The notes under the pieces were generated by a model. The model saw only the letters and a list, made by a program, of their open reading frames with translations, searched no databases and was not told where the DNA came from. From Cyclospora cayetanensis (taxonomy: Eukaryota; Apicomplexa; Conoidasida; Eucoccidiorida; Eimeriidae), in contig NW_020312165.1 of the NCBI RefSeq assembly GCF_002999335.1, forward strand, positions 1 through 58,813: 58,813 nucleotides of DNA, read 5' to 3'. The translations under genes and the position numbers were made by a program. This document shows, piece after piece, positions 24,298 through 36,800 of this stretch (position 1 is its first letter; each line of letters starts with the position of its first letter).

Positions 24298-26290
24298 CTC
24301 TTGAAGGGCAAAACTCCAGTTTTCCCGCAACATCTCCGTCGAAGTAGATGAATTCTCCTTTGGAATCCCCCAGCGGTCCAAGAGGCTCGCCAGATGCTGC
24401 GTCGAGCCTTGTGCTATGCTCAGCAAGGCGGCCCTTCGCAGAGGGGGGCCCCCCGGCTTTGCCTTCCGCAGCGATAGCCTCTGAGCAAATCTGCTGGTGG
24501 AGGTGAGCATTCATCTGGAGTGCAGCGCAGACGCAGAGGCACTACATATCCGTGTGCGATTTTTTCTTGAGGCATCACGCGAAACAAAGAGATGCGCTTC
24601 AAAAGCGCTGAGGTGTGAGAGAAATGGATGCCTCCAACCCGAGGGGCCCCCTCAGTCCTAGAGACGAGAGAGGGGCCCCCTCAGCCCTAAAGACGAGAAC
24701 GCGAGGAGCTTCTCGTTACCACCAGGAAGCGAACACAGCAAACAATCCCCTCAGTTCCACGCCGCCTCCCTTGCGGCGCAAGCTTACAGCAAAGCCACCG
24801 AGAATGGGGGAAGCTCCCCCCCCCTGTGTTGATGCACCGTGTCATATATATATATATATGTGCGTACAGCTACTACAAGAAGTATCCCGTCCAGCCTGCT
24901 CCGGCTAAAACCAAGTCTACTTTGGAGTGCAAACTTTGCACTGATTGTTTTTCCAAACGCGGTCTAGCGCTGCAGGGTGATGCGTCTCGCTAGCACGTGA
25001 TGCCGATGGAGGTCCTTCCTTTGAATGGGAGAGGGGAGGGGGAAGGAGTGGCGGCTGCAGACGCTCAGGGGTAGTAGGAGGGTTTGTTTTTAGTATTTTC
25101 AAATGTGCGTCCATATTTACACGTGGAGAAGGAGCCTTTGAGAATGTAGGACCAGTAGAAATGCGAGGCAGCGACATATATATATATATATTACCTGTTC
25201 AATGATAGCCTGCGCCCTGTGGACGGCCTCTCCCGGAGAGAGCTGTAGAGTTGAGATGAGTCGATCTATTTTTGTTAAGACAAGAACAGGCAAGAGGCCT
25301 TCCTGCAAGGCGCACTGCAGCGACGCAATCGTTTGAGGACAAACGCCCTCCACTGCATCCACGAGCAGCAGGCAGCCGTCACAGAGGCGAACTCCAGCAG
25401 ACACCTAAAAGAGACACACAGCACAGCAAGGCATGGAGAAGGAGGCACTTTGGTAGATCGCGCGGAAGCGATCGCTCAAAGCCTGGCAAGCTTCACAGAA
25501 CGCAGGCGAATGGAATCAAAGCCTAGCAAGACGCCTGTGCAAGTATCTTTCCTGCCAAGGAGACCTATTGGGGGCCCCTCGTACCTCAGACGCGAAATCC
25601 ACATGACCAGGGCAGTCAATTATATTCACCATATACGGCACGCTTTCCGGTGAACTGCTGGGCGGGAAGCCACTGGGGGGCCCCCCAAAGTCTTCCCCTG
25701 CATGCAGGGGGGAGTCGCTGGCGTTCCCATCCGGATGGCTATGTGCTGCTGGAGGCAGAGAAGCCTCCTGCGCGTCCGTCGTTCTTCGGTAAAGCAGCGA
25801 CACAACGCTCGCCTTGATAGTTATTTGACGGGCTTGTTCATCCTCACGAGAATCCAAAAAACGAAGCTTTGCAGCGGAGGCCTCTGAGATGAAGCCATTT
25901 ACTGCCAACAGACGGTCAGAGAGAGACGTCTTGCCTGCATGGATCAGGAGCAGAAAAACGATTCCCTAACACCCCACATGAAAAACGTCGATCCATATCC
26001 CACCAGCAGGTTTTACGCCTGCGCTCGTTGAGCGGGCGGGAATATCCGCGAAATTCTACCCGAAAGCCATAGCGCAGCCGTTTGAAGTGCTTTTGCATGC
26101 AATTATCAGGCTAAAGGGTCTTCAAGAGCATGCGCTTCCTCAAGGGCCAGTGCTAGAGGATTCTACGTGGACACATGGGGGCCCCTCAGCTGGGTACAAA
26201 AGGCACCCCCGGCTTACCATGATCAACATGGGCAAGAATGCACACGTTTCTGACGAAAGTGGCTGCCGGAAGTCCTTTTTTCGGCTCCAT
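24298..26290 (-). CDS. EFL1: EFL1/Ria1-type GTPase, G-domain exons only (3' part missing)
   Basis: Known role: EFL1 is a cytoplasmic EF-2-like GTPase that, with SBDS, releases eIF6 (Tif6) from late pre-60S subunits. Exons 26290-26218, 25934-25585, 25404-25195 and 24514-24298 join in phase and give 283 residues. Start: ATG of MEPKKGLPAATFVRNVCILA. The P-loop AHVDHGKTS is split by intron 1 after the H codon. Next come GFISEASAAKLRFLDSREDE and QARQITIKAS (switch I region; SREDEQ separates EFL1 from EF-2), then IIDCPGHVDFASEV (G3), DGCLLLVDAVEGVCPQT and LTKIDRL (G4, with T for the usual N). Exon 4 ends KGEFIYFDGDVAGKLEFCPSR, just before the expected GNVxFxSAxxGW. Domains II-V (about 700 residues) are not recognisable downstream. 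Causes could be assembly loss, relocation or a pseudogene. Confidence 0.85.
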
Positions 26291-29200
26291 CGCTGTTTCA
26301 TACACACGAGTGATCGGGGCCCCTCGAAGGTGCAGAGGGATACAGCAACGGGGCCCCTACAGGCGACACGGCCCCCACGGATCAGCGGGAGGCTAGCTCA
26401 AATCAAAGATAGAAGGAAAAAAATACGCTAAAACAAAAACTGGTGTGTTATCGTAGGCAGAAAGGTGCTAGTCAGCAACCCGCCCACGCGGCGGCCCAGG
26501 GGGGGCCCAGGGGGGCCCCCTCTAGGGCGTTGGGGCCCCCCGACATAAGGGGCCCCCTTCCAGGGAGTTTTCTGACGAGCCGGAGCGGAGAAAGACAATA
26601 GTGCCTGCCGGTATCCGTGCGGCTTCAAAAAGCTATAAATCGCTCAAGACGTACTGGGGTTTACCCAAAGAATTTGAGGCAGGTGCCATACCCAGGCAAA
26701 CAAAGCTGTACTGCACGCGGCACACAGAGAGAGTTGGAGAAACAGACAACGGCTTTCCACCAGCCTCCACAAGGAGGGCCACACTTGGATTAATGTTCAA
26801 GGAATCAAGGGGCTCTCAGATTGCCTCCACATACATATGACTGCGACTTCTACCTCCCCCTGTGAGCTCCCCAAGGGCCCCCCAGGGTACTAGAGGTAAG
26901 CGGGAAGAAGGACAGACAAGAGGTTGGCAGAAGGGTCCTACTCGTAGCCCATACAGTTGCACAAACACACTCTCACACCCCCATTCGATACACACTCGCT
27001 GCTCGACATACAACTCTGTAGGGGTAACCGTCGAATTGCGACTTTGTAGCAACTTATTCAAACATGAAGCTATGAAAAGGGCTTCGTAGGACACCCCCGC
27101 GGCTCCCCTGTGAAGCCACTTAAATTGCCCAAAGGGCTTTCCAAAAATAAAAATATTGAGGAAAACTCCAAGTCTCCGTCCAAAAGTGCTCTGTTCTCTC
27201 CTCGCACGTATACCCCGCAGAGCTCCGCTTTGATAGCAGGTGAGCACCTCGGATCTGCGTCCACTATTGGCCCCGAGCATTCGCTCATTGTTATTAAGCA
27301 CTCTCTGCCGCACAGCCACACAAGACTGATCCTTACTGCATTGAGCTAACCCTACACTGCCACCAAGCACCCTTTATGGGGGGCGAGCGAAGCGTCTAGT
27401 CCTTACTAGATTCGTTATCAAGTATGGCAGAGGCAGTGGGAAGCGTCCAAGGGTAACTTCTGGAGAGCTAAATCGATAGGGGGAGGGAGATGGCATGGAA
27501 GCAGCAGAAAGAAAAATCATCACCGCGCATTCCATTACATTGAAGTCCATCGGGAGGCTTGGCTTGGCAAAGATTTGGGAGGGCCCTGCCCCGCTGTTGT
27601 CTGACACGCTGAGGCGTATGCCAACAGTCATCTGAGCCTCTTGCACGCACTGGAGTTCACCAGTATAGCGGATCGTTCGAATGCACACAGGGCTCCTAAT
27701 ACCGTAGTGAAGAGAACACGGGATCCTCTAAGTGTCTTCAGAAGCCTTTTTGCACTCTCCTATCTCTGAAGTCCTCCTTCTAGCCTGGTGGATCTTTATT
27801 TGTGTATGTCTGCATGTCGTACTCCTTCTATCCCTCGTGTGTGCAGCCTTCTAAGAGTTGTCAGCCCAGGTGCCGTAAGTTCCTGCCTGCCCCTCTCTCT
27901 ATTTTTCCCTCCTACCTTTGAGCCACTGCCTGTCAGCTATGCAAACATGTAGCCGAGTGGAGTCGACGGGTAGACGCTTGAAAAGAGCCAAACAAAAACG
28001 CTAAAAGTCTTTCGCGGGAAGGGTTGGAATGGATATGTGGCCCGAAGCCGGAAGTACGTGGAAGAAGGATGCGAGAGATCCGCGAGGGGTCAGGAGCAAG
28101 AAGGAAAATCAGGGAGACGGAAGGGCAAAAGCAGACACATAACAAACTAGGAAGAGGAGGTGCAGAGGGGAATGTAGCACGGGAGGGACCCCCTCTGCTA
28201 CACGCCCCCCGTTGCCTATGCATTGATTTAAAAAGTCAACCATCAACGGTATGTCTTCGCGCATACTGCTTTTCCCAAGGCCAGTCATCAGTTTCCCTCG
28301 TGGCAACTGCCTGCTGTGTGCTCCCATGTGTTTGTGAGAGTCATATCTGCCCCCCATTTAGTCTCTCGAGCTGCAAGCTGGCGGCTCCAGTGCTGCCTCC
28401 GCTGCTTGTTAAAGCACACCGGTGCTCCTTATCGGTGGAGGCACTTGAGAATGCCTTGCTGAAGGTTTTCAGACGCGCCTAACCCAAATAACAATTCCTT
28501 TCGCGTGCGTGAATGCGGAGTAAAGTAGAGCCACAGGCCCCTCTGTACTTCATGTTTAGTGTTTGTCCTGCTGGGGCCCCAGCTGCTCACCTTTTGCTTT
28601 AGTAGCGGCCAGCCAAGCATTGTTCCCACATTTGATCGCTTCCTACTTTGATATTGCAAAGAAGAGAAATAAAGGGAGAGCGCTTCTGCTTATCGTGATT
28701 GCGGGCATGGTTGTATGGTGCTCGCCAAGATTAGCTTAAAACCGTTGCCACACTTGGCACCGCCATGTGGCCAGACGACGAACCTTTGTACCGGTAAGGA
28801 CTGAGTAGGCCTACAATGAATACGTTTCCATCAGAGAGTGTGCTCCTCTGGGGGTGACGATCAGGAGTGGACTTTTATATATACGTGTGTTCCCAGCGAA
28901 AGGCGAGACTGAGCTGGGGAATCTCTAAATCTCTAAACAGATCCCTCCGATTTTACTAAAGCGCCATATCAAGGGAGCCATGCAGTACACTTGAAAAATC
29001 CTTTATAATCATGAATCTCAGAAGGCTAGAGAATATAAGAATTCAGGAAAAGGGAATTAGAAGGAAAGCTTGTTTTAGAAAAGCACTAGGAAACCACTAG
29101 ATGAAGTATTCGAGGGCGGGATCATACCTTGTCATTCGCCCACTCAACCGACATGATTCTGACTGTACTCTAAAGCCGCATCTGCTGTTAGCCATCCGGA

Positions 29201-30676
29201 GCCTCATACAATGCTATTTATACCTCTTTATCCTCTGCTAGATAGCCACCGCCTCCTCCGTCCTTGCGGCACAAGGAGTCATGTGCTTGGAAGATGCCAC
29301 TGACTCGCTTTTTCTTCGAGGTGTCGGGCTTAGTGTTTTTTCAGTCAAATACTCTTGCGAACGTTTTTGTAGACTACCCAATTTACTCATCTTATTTTCA
29401 TCAATTCGGTGTGATCAGTGGGCTAGTTGAACCAAAGAGCAACCTTTGTAGGCTTGCAAAATTTTCAGCCAAGATGGGTCACTAAGTCCACCAAATACAG
29501 CATATGAGCATTTCGGGTTTGTCCTACGCCTCGGAAGAATGTATTGGGTGAATATAAGAAGCTCAAGCACTAAGGTAGGGCCCATCAGCTAGGAAGTCAT
29601 GGCTGAGCAGATCCCCAGCGATACATATAAGGTCCAGACGACTACCCTTGCAGTTTAAGTAGAATTCACATCTATAGTCAAGAGATTTGCTGCAAAACAA
29701 GGAAATTTACTAAGAAATCACTGAAGGGGCCGCAGATGGGTGTTTGGGAGCAAGGGACATGGAAGGAGATCTTCGTTGCGTGCATACTATATATATATTC
29801 TCAAGGCAATGGAGAGGAATTCCCCTTTTAACTCAAAATGTATCAATGGTGCCTAGAAGGAAACGTTACGGGACGAACAGAGGCCCCCTCTATATCGGCC
29901 GGTAGGGGCCAGCGGGTGACCGTCAGCCCCCCGTGACCCCCTCTTATCCCAGCTGTATCTGCAATTACCATAATGAACTCGAAGATGTATGCCATGCAAT
30001 TGAATCCAGGCAAAATGTAGTAAGTCAAAATTCTCAGACAAGGCAATAAGCACAAAGAGGCAGAGGGAGGTAGGCTCCCACTATTCATACGGCGACACAC
30101 GCTGCCGCCGTGGCCTTCCCGGAGCGTCATGAACTTAAGGATGCATGGTATATGTGCCCATGAGGGCTCCAACACAAAAACTTTGCAGAAAGTAAAACAT
30201 AATTGCGTGCATAAACCATTACTTATGCTACAAGGGTCAAGACACTTTTAGCGAAGGGCAGGACGTGGCTGCTGGTGGTTCAGGGGGGAGCCGCTGCGGC
30301 CTAGCTGCAGGCAGCAGCAGCAGTTGCAGATGCAGCTGCAACAGCAGCAGCCGAAAAAAGCTTTTTCCGACCTTGAAAACGAATTTATTTATTGTTCGCT
30401 TCAATTTGAAGACAGAAACTGGCACAATTTGCTGGATCAGATACATGGGGCCGTAGGTACACCGCCGCCGACGCCCATGGCCGCTCTCTGCCTGGACTGT
30501 CCATTGAAGCCCCCCTTTATTCAGCTACAATACTTTCTTTATCCACTACCACCTGCCACAGGGTTTTTGAAGGACTCCAGCCGTGTGCGGAAGCGCAAGC
30601 AACGGGGAAGGGCCCCCCTCGTGCTGCTCTGTCGTCCATCCTTACCCGTCCAGGCGCTGGTTTTAGCTGCTATTGA
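26291..30676. other. Repeat-poor segment without a confident gene
   Basis: 4.4 kb with few CAG tracts and no long microsatellite, AT-richer from about 28.5 to 30.2 kb. A dense cluster of GGGGCCCC palindromes occurs at 26,490-26,560. Isolated open frames (27,374-27,688; 28,109-28,357; 29,264-29,485) were inspected; only the first has a weak family resemblance. Eimeria chromosomes are reported to alternate repeat-rich and repeat-poor segments, and this stretch fits the latter. Confidence 0.45.
27407..27688 (-). CDS. Isolated exon with weak adaptin-appendage resemblance
   Basis: The frame reads IRYTGELQCVQEAQMTVGIR, FAKPSLPMDFNVMECAVMIF and SSPEVTLGRFPLPLPYLITN, ending at a good GTAAGG donor at 27,406. 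The order (a strand with QMTVGI, then AKPxxP, an EC, then a run ending in a Leu-Pro-rich strand) recalls the appendage domain of large adaptin subunits such as AP-2 alpha. Similarity is low and no neighbouring exon of an adaptin was found on either side. It may be a chance frame. Confidence 0.2.
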
Positions 30677-30817
30677 GGCTCAGTCATACCCTTGTATCCC
30701 TACGAGCCTTGCCTCGACAGCGCGCTCTATGTAGAGCGATTCTCAAAGGCCCCCATCCCACGATTTCCCGCAAGCCTTCCCCCCCCTGGGCTCTGCCCGA
30801 GCTGCCGCTGGCGCCTC

Positions 30818-33800
30818 ATGGATGAGGCCAGGGGCCCCCCAAGGGGCCCCCAAACAGGTGGGCAGTCCCTAACGGGGTCTTCCTTTTCGAAGCTTACACG
30901 CCTGGTGACGCGTCAGAGCGCAAAGATAACAGACAAGATCGCCAAAGCCGCGTCTAACGACGCTCTCCATGGAGCTGCAGTGTCTGCCACTGCACTGCAG
31001 CAACGCGGCTTCCCTTATAGCAGCAGCACGTCTTTCGACGCCTCGGAATATCCTTCCTCTTTCGACGAATCCCTCCAAAGGATGCCCCCTCACCTCCTGC
31101 CCCCCCCTCCCCCACCTATCCCGCCTCCCCCCCCGCTCCCTGCAGAACTGCTGAGTGCCACTCGCGCTGGTGCGCATTTGACGGAGGCAATATCTCGCGG
31201 CAATTTTGGAGGGGCACATAAGGCTCCCTTCCCGCCTTCTGCGAAGACCGAAGACGCCCCCTTGTACCCCTCCCTGCCCACGGATTTGCCTGGGAGCTAT
31301 GCCTCGTTACAGCAACCCTGCGTTACAGCGGCTGCTGCTGCTATTCGTCAAACGGTGGAGGATAGCTCCAGTGAGCCGCTGAGGGAAAAATTTCCTCCTC
31401 CTCCTCAGCTTGCGCTGTCTGCCGCAGCAGCGCCCACACGGCACGCAAGCGCCAGCTGCCAAGGGCCCCCTGTGCAAGGAAACCTCCCCCCTCCTCCTCC
31501 TCAGCAGGAGCAGCCGCAGCAGCAGCGGAGGCAGCAGTTCCCCTCTTCGGAGAAACGGCAGGCACCTCTGCCGCAGCAGCCCCCCCCTATGCGCCGGAGT
31601 GGCAGACGCACTCCCGAGGAAAATTCTTCTCTTCAAAGCAGGGGACTCCCCCCGGCAGCGCCTGCTGCTGCAGCGCCTGCTGCTGCAGCGCCTTACGATC
31701 CTTCAGCGCCTTACGATCCTTACGACGCGTGGCAGACGCAGCTGCAAGGGCGATCCCAGCAGCAGGAGTGTCGGCAGTCCTTCTGCCTGAAAAATCCACT
31801 GGATGCGCCTCCACAGCGAGCTAGGCCTCTCACGGATGCTCCTCCACGTTCAATCGAATCGCGAAGCCTCATGGAGCACCAGCAGCAGCAAGAGAAGCAC
31901 CACCAGCACCACCAGCAACAGCAGCACCAGCAGCACCAGCAGCAACAGCACGAAGTGCGTCAGCGTGAGGACGTGGAGGATCAAAAGAATCGTCTTACAG
32001 GAGGTTTTAAGACTTACACAGCTCGCACTGGCGCTGCGATGGAGGCCGTTCGGCAGGAGCAGCCGTCGCTGCATCCAAACGAGCAGGAGGGATCCAAGCA
32101 GCAGCAGAGGAAGCCCTCTGTGGCTGCAGTGCGAGAAGGTCATGCTCCCTCCTTCATGCGGGGGTACAGTACCCCGAACGCGGGTGGGGGCGAAGAGGGG
32201 GGGCCCCCTGGAGGGGGGCGAAAAGCGTCTCAACGCGGTGTCTGGACAGCTGCGCGCGAGGGGCTTGCGCTCCCGCCCCCTTCTTTCTCCGCGCTGAGAG
32301 GGCGTTCCCCCCCCCCGCAACCTCAGCAGCAGCGGGGTAGAAGCAATGGCAAGAGCCGCGCGCATTTGCACGCGCAGCATGGGGAGCATGTTCCCGAAGA
32401 AGAAGACCTCGTCGGGAACGAGCACCTGCAGCAAACGCCCCTCGAGCACCAGGCTAGCCTGCTGGGTGCTATGGGGGCGGCACTTGGGCGTGTTGTCGAC
32501 AGATTCATCAAGCCTCTTGACGGGAAAAGGCCTCTTGGTGCGCCCTGGCGTGATGCGTCTTCTGAAGTTTCCTCGGAAGAAAGCCGCAGCCACAGTGAGG
32601 AGGAGGAGGAAGCAGCGAGTGCGGGGTACAGCGAAGCTGGGGGAGCCGTGAGCAGGCCCCTTTCTCGGAGGAGCAGTGCGTGCAAGCTCTCAGAAAAGAA
32701 AATCCCCCCTCTCCGCAGCAGCCACAGCAGCAGCGGCGCACAGCCACGCTTCGGCGATGTCAAGGAGGGGTGGCATAGCAGCAGCCCGCGAAGCAGTCAC
32801 GACAGCAGCGCAGACGCTTTTCCCAGACAGCCGCAGCAGCGGCTGAAGCTCCTGGAGGGAAGAGACGCAAAGGAGACGCGCAGTCGGCGGCAAAAAAAGC
32901 GGCAGCAGCAGAGTTCGCCGATGTCGAGGCAACGGCCGTCCCACCGAGGAAAGACAAGGCACTGCAAGGAAAAGGAACCCTCAGAAGAAGAGGAGCCTCG
33001 GAGCGGAGCTGCCGTAGTTCTTTCAAACTTGGGGGAGACTGCCAGGGCGCTGCTGCAAGTTGCCGCTGCAGCGCCTGTTGCTGCAGCAGCAGCAGCTGCT
33101 GCTGCGGTAGAGGCAGCAGCTGCAGCGGGAGAAGGCAGCGAAGGGGAGGACGACGCGCTCTACTTGCGAAATGCCGAGGCAACAGCTGCAAAGCGGCAGG
33201 CAGCTGCAGCATCGGCGGAAGTTGCCTTAAACAAATCGGGAGAAGCAGTGGAAGAAGAAGGCTCTCCAGACGCCTCTGGGAACGGTCTGTCCGTTGCTTC
33301 CGCATCGGGCTCATCCCCGCTCGCCGAAGGGGGGAACCCCCTCGCTCTCCGCCATCGTCAGGAAGAATTGTTTAAGGAGTGGAGGCCGTTCGGTTGTCTC
33401 TGGAGAGAAATGCTCAAGGAAGACTGCTGCGTAGAACCCGTGCAGTCTCTTCAAGCCTTGTACGACGCTTTCGCCACTTCCACACCCGAGTAAATCGCCC
33501 ACCTTTCGAGCAGCAGCCGCTGCCTTTTCCTGCTATTTCCTTCCTTCAAGAGCCTCCTTCTGAGAAGCAGCTTCTTTGCTCACGGAGCGGCGTCTAGAAG
33601 CGCCGCACTGAGCGACGCATCTCAGAGCACTATTTTTCCACGGAATCTTCTTTGATGGGTGGCTGCATGCGTCGGTGACAGAGGGGCGTGGGGGCCCCCC
33701 GAAACAGCGGACCCCTGCGTGGGGTGGGATGGGGGCCCCTTAGATGCGTTTTTGCTTGGCGTCGTTTAGGCTGCTTGACGTGCTGGCAAAAAACTCCCAC

Positions 33801-36800
33801 TCCAAATACAGGATTGACCCCTTCCGTTGCTCCGTGTGTAAGGCTGCTTGCAGAGAGGGCATGAAGCGGAGCGAGTTTCTGAATCTTTTCAAGGCTTTTC
33901 CACGGTGCCTCCCGCAGCGCGAACACCAAGACTTCCTGTTCGACGTACGTCGCTTTGGCTCCAGCAGCTACTGAGGCGCTTACATACATGCATGCACGAC
34001 TGCATGCACGACTGCAGCCGTCCACACACGCTAAAAACGGGAGGAAAAGGCGGGTGAAGGTGCGAGAAGGCGCAAGGGCCCTGTGCGCGCTGCAAAGGCG
34101 TTCTGCAGAGTTTGCCGAAAGACTTGCGGCGCTGTCTTTCCATGTGTTTCTTTCCAGGCTATCGACAGGAAGCAGAATGGCACACTCCCTTTCAAAGATT
34201 TTCGATGGGGAATTTATTGTTGCGGTCCGTCTGTACAACAGGACCTCACCAAGGCCAGAGGTCAGTGAGGCGGTGTGTAGCTACTCTTATGCCGAATTGT
34301 TTTGCGAAACACTTTTTCGCTTGGGGTTGTCTTTGCTTCTGGGGTGTTCCCCAACAAGCCTGTGAATCTCGATCTGTTGGCGCTGCATGGATGGCCACCT
34401 AGAGGTGCAGATCCCGTATTTGACTGCATGCATTCATGAATTTTTTTGTGCGCTCACGGCGTCATGTGTCAACAGCACACGCGCTGTTGACGGCATGGCT
34501 TGTTCTCTCTCTCTGTGCCTCCGCATGCTGTCTTCGCATTCGCATGTGTGGGGTTCTCGTTGGTATGTCTGCATCCTTGCGTGTTTCTTCGTTGTTTGGC
34601 GTTTTGGCTGTGGCTTCTGCAGGTCGCTTGCGTCTGCAGCTCTTGTACCGCGCTTACGATGTCGATAATGACGGCCTTTTGAATCGCGAGGAGTTGCAGT
34701 GTCTCCTTTGCCACCTCCACGCTGTTAGCACGCATCCTGCGGATCGCGCCCTCTCGGAGGAACAAGCCAAAGCAAGAGCAGCCGTAAGGCGATAGCAAAA
34801 GACTCTCCTCAGCTCCTCCTAAGGGTGTAAAGGCAGCTTGAGTGGCAGCGACTTGCGGTCGAATATTCGCACTAAACTCTTCCTGCGCAGCAGCGCTTGG
34901 CACAAAGTTGTAGAGCGTCATGGGAGTTTCAGCCCAATTCCTTTTGCGCGGCTCTATGCCTCTTGTTTTCTCGATAATTCTCCCCCTCGACGAGACAGCT
35001 TCTCAGGGGAGCTTGCGTGTCCTCTCTTTCTCTCTCGTCGCGCATCTGTATGTATTTATGCCTCTCTTGGAGCGCCGTGATTGTCTAGCAAAGCCACTGT
35101 GGATGCTCTGCTGCGGTTGCTGACTCTGCAGGGAGAAGCAGAAGAGCTGCTGCAGCGCCACGGGGGGATCTTCAGCTACTCGGCCTTCTTTCAGTCCGTC
35201 AAAGAGAAGGTTCTCAACGCGACACACAGACTCATGCGGTTCAAAGCCGACCTTGTTGCTGCAGTGCAACAGCAACAACTGCAGCAAAAGCAGCAAAAGC
35301 TCCGGGAGCAGTGGCTCGCTCTTGGGGGCCCCACACTCTCCGCCTCCTCCACTGCCGAATCCTTTACGCTGTCACCTAAGCTGCAGGAAGCTGCTACTAC
35401 TACTGCCGCTGCTGCTACTGCTGCTGTTGCTGTTAAAGCTCAAGCTGCAGTGGCAACAGGATCTACGCCACCAGGGATGCTGCAACAACAGCAGTTGTTG
35501 CAGCAACAGCAGTTGTTGCAGCAACAGGTTGTGGTGGTCTTTCCCCCCAATCCTGAGCAGCAGGAAGCGCTGCTGACGCAGGCTCGGCGGGTAGCCAGAG
35601 GCATCATCTTGAAGGCGAAATCTCTGGCAAAAGGTCGTTCTGCGGGAGAGGTTGAGGCGGTCCTCTTGCAGTACAACGGCGTTAGAGGCCAGCAGACGCC
35701 AGAAACTTCTCAGCAGACGTGCTGCTTCTTTGCGACAGCCTCCGAGGCTTTGCTCCTCTGTGATGCTGTCGCCTCCATCTTGGCTCTTGAGAACTCCCTG
35801 CTCGAGGTAAGAAGACTAAAGCTGCTCCCATGACAGCCCAAAGAGCGCCGCTCTAGAGCCGCAGTCGCGAATATCTGGCAGTTGATGCGGCCTGTCGGCT
35901 GACGCGTAGTGCTCTGCAGCGTAGCGACTCTTTTCCCGCCTTTGAGGCACATCGAGAACTCGCCGTCTCGCGATGCTGCTTTCGCTCCAGCTCGAGCTGC
36001 CCCTTCGCGTCTACGGAGACATTCACGGGCAGTTGGGGGATTTGCTGGATTTTTTCGACTCCTTCTTATGGCCTGAGGAAGCTATGCAGCAGCTCAACAC
36101 GTCGCTGCTCTTCTTGGGGGATTACGTAGACAGGGGGCACTTCAGCTGCGAAGTGCTTCTGCTTCTCCTCTCTTTCAAAGTGCTGGTGAGCTAGCTGCAC
36201 ACTCGCACAGCGTAGCGAGGTGGCATTTCGAGAAAAACAACAACGACCTCGCGCCATTCAGTACTTTTGGGCGGCAACGGAGCCTTCCTTCCCGATAGTG
36301 TCTCAGCGCCAAGCGCCCTCTCACGCATGCATGGGCGACGCCGCTCTTGAGAACGCCGCTTCCTTTTGCAATATGCAGTGCTTTTCTCTGGAAGAATGCA
36401 CAACCAAGTTGTGTCTCATCGCTTTTCACGAGCTGCCTTGCACTTCTGGAAGGCTGTGTCAGTGCAGATGCCTCACGAGCAAGCGAAAGCTGCTAGGGAG
36501 ATGCACTCGGGTGGCATTGGCTTGATGGGTGGCTGGCTGGACGCAGGGGCCCCTTCGCGATGCTTCTTAGCCTGCTGCCTGTCGTTGGCATGCTGTGTCT
36601 TGCGTTGTTTCTGCGTGCTGCACAGTACCCCAACCGCGTGTGGCTGTTGAGAGGAAATCACGAGGATCGCCCGATGAACTACATTTACGGCTTCTTCTCC
36701 GAATGCGTCTGCAAGTTTGGTGGGACTGAAGGAGAGATCCTCTGGAAACGCAGCAACAGTCTCTTTGATTTTTTACCACTTGCCGCGACTGTTCGCTCTG

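Noticed and set aside
30692..30817. Phosphatase start at 30,692
   Set aside because: The codon is TTG and the in-frame stop is just upstream; the first ATG in frame is 30,818, though an upstream exon ending before a CTCAG acceptor is possible.
31850..32593. Minus-strand open frame of 247 codons antisense to the phosphatase
   Set aside because: Antisense shadow of CAG-rich coding sequence; the plus frame continues into a conserved phosphatase.
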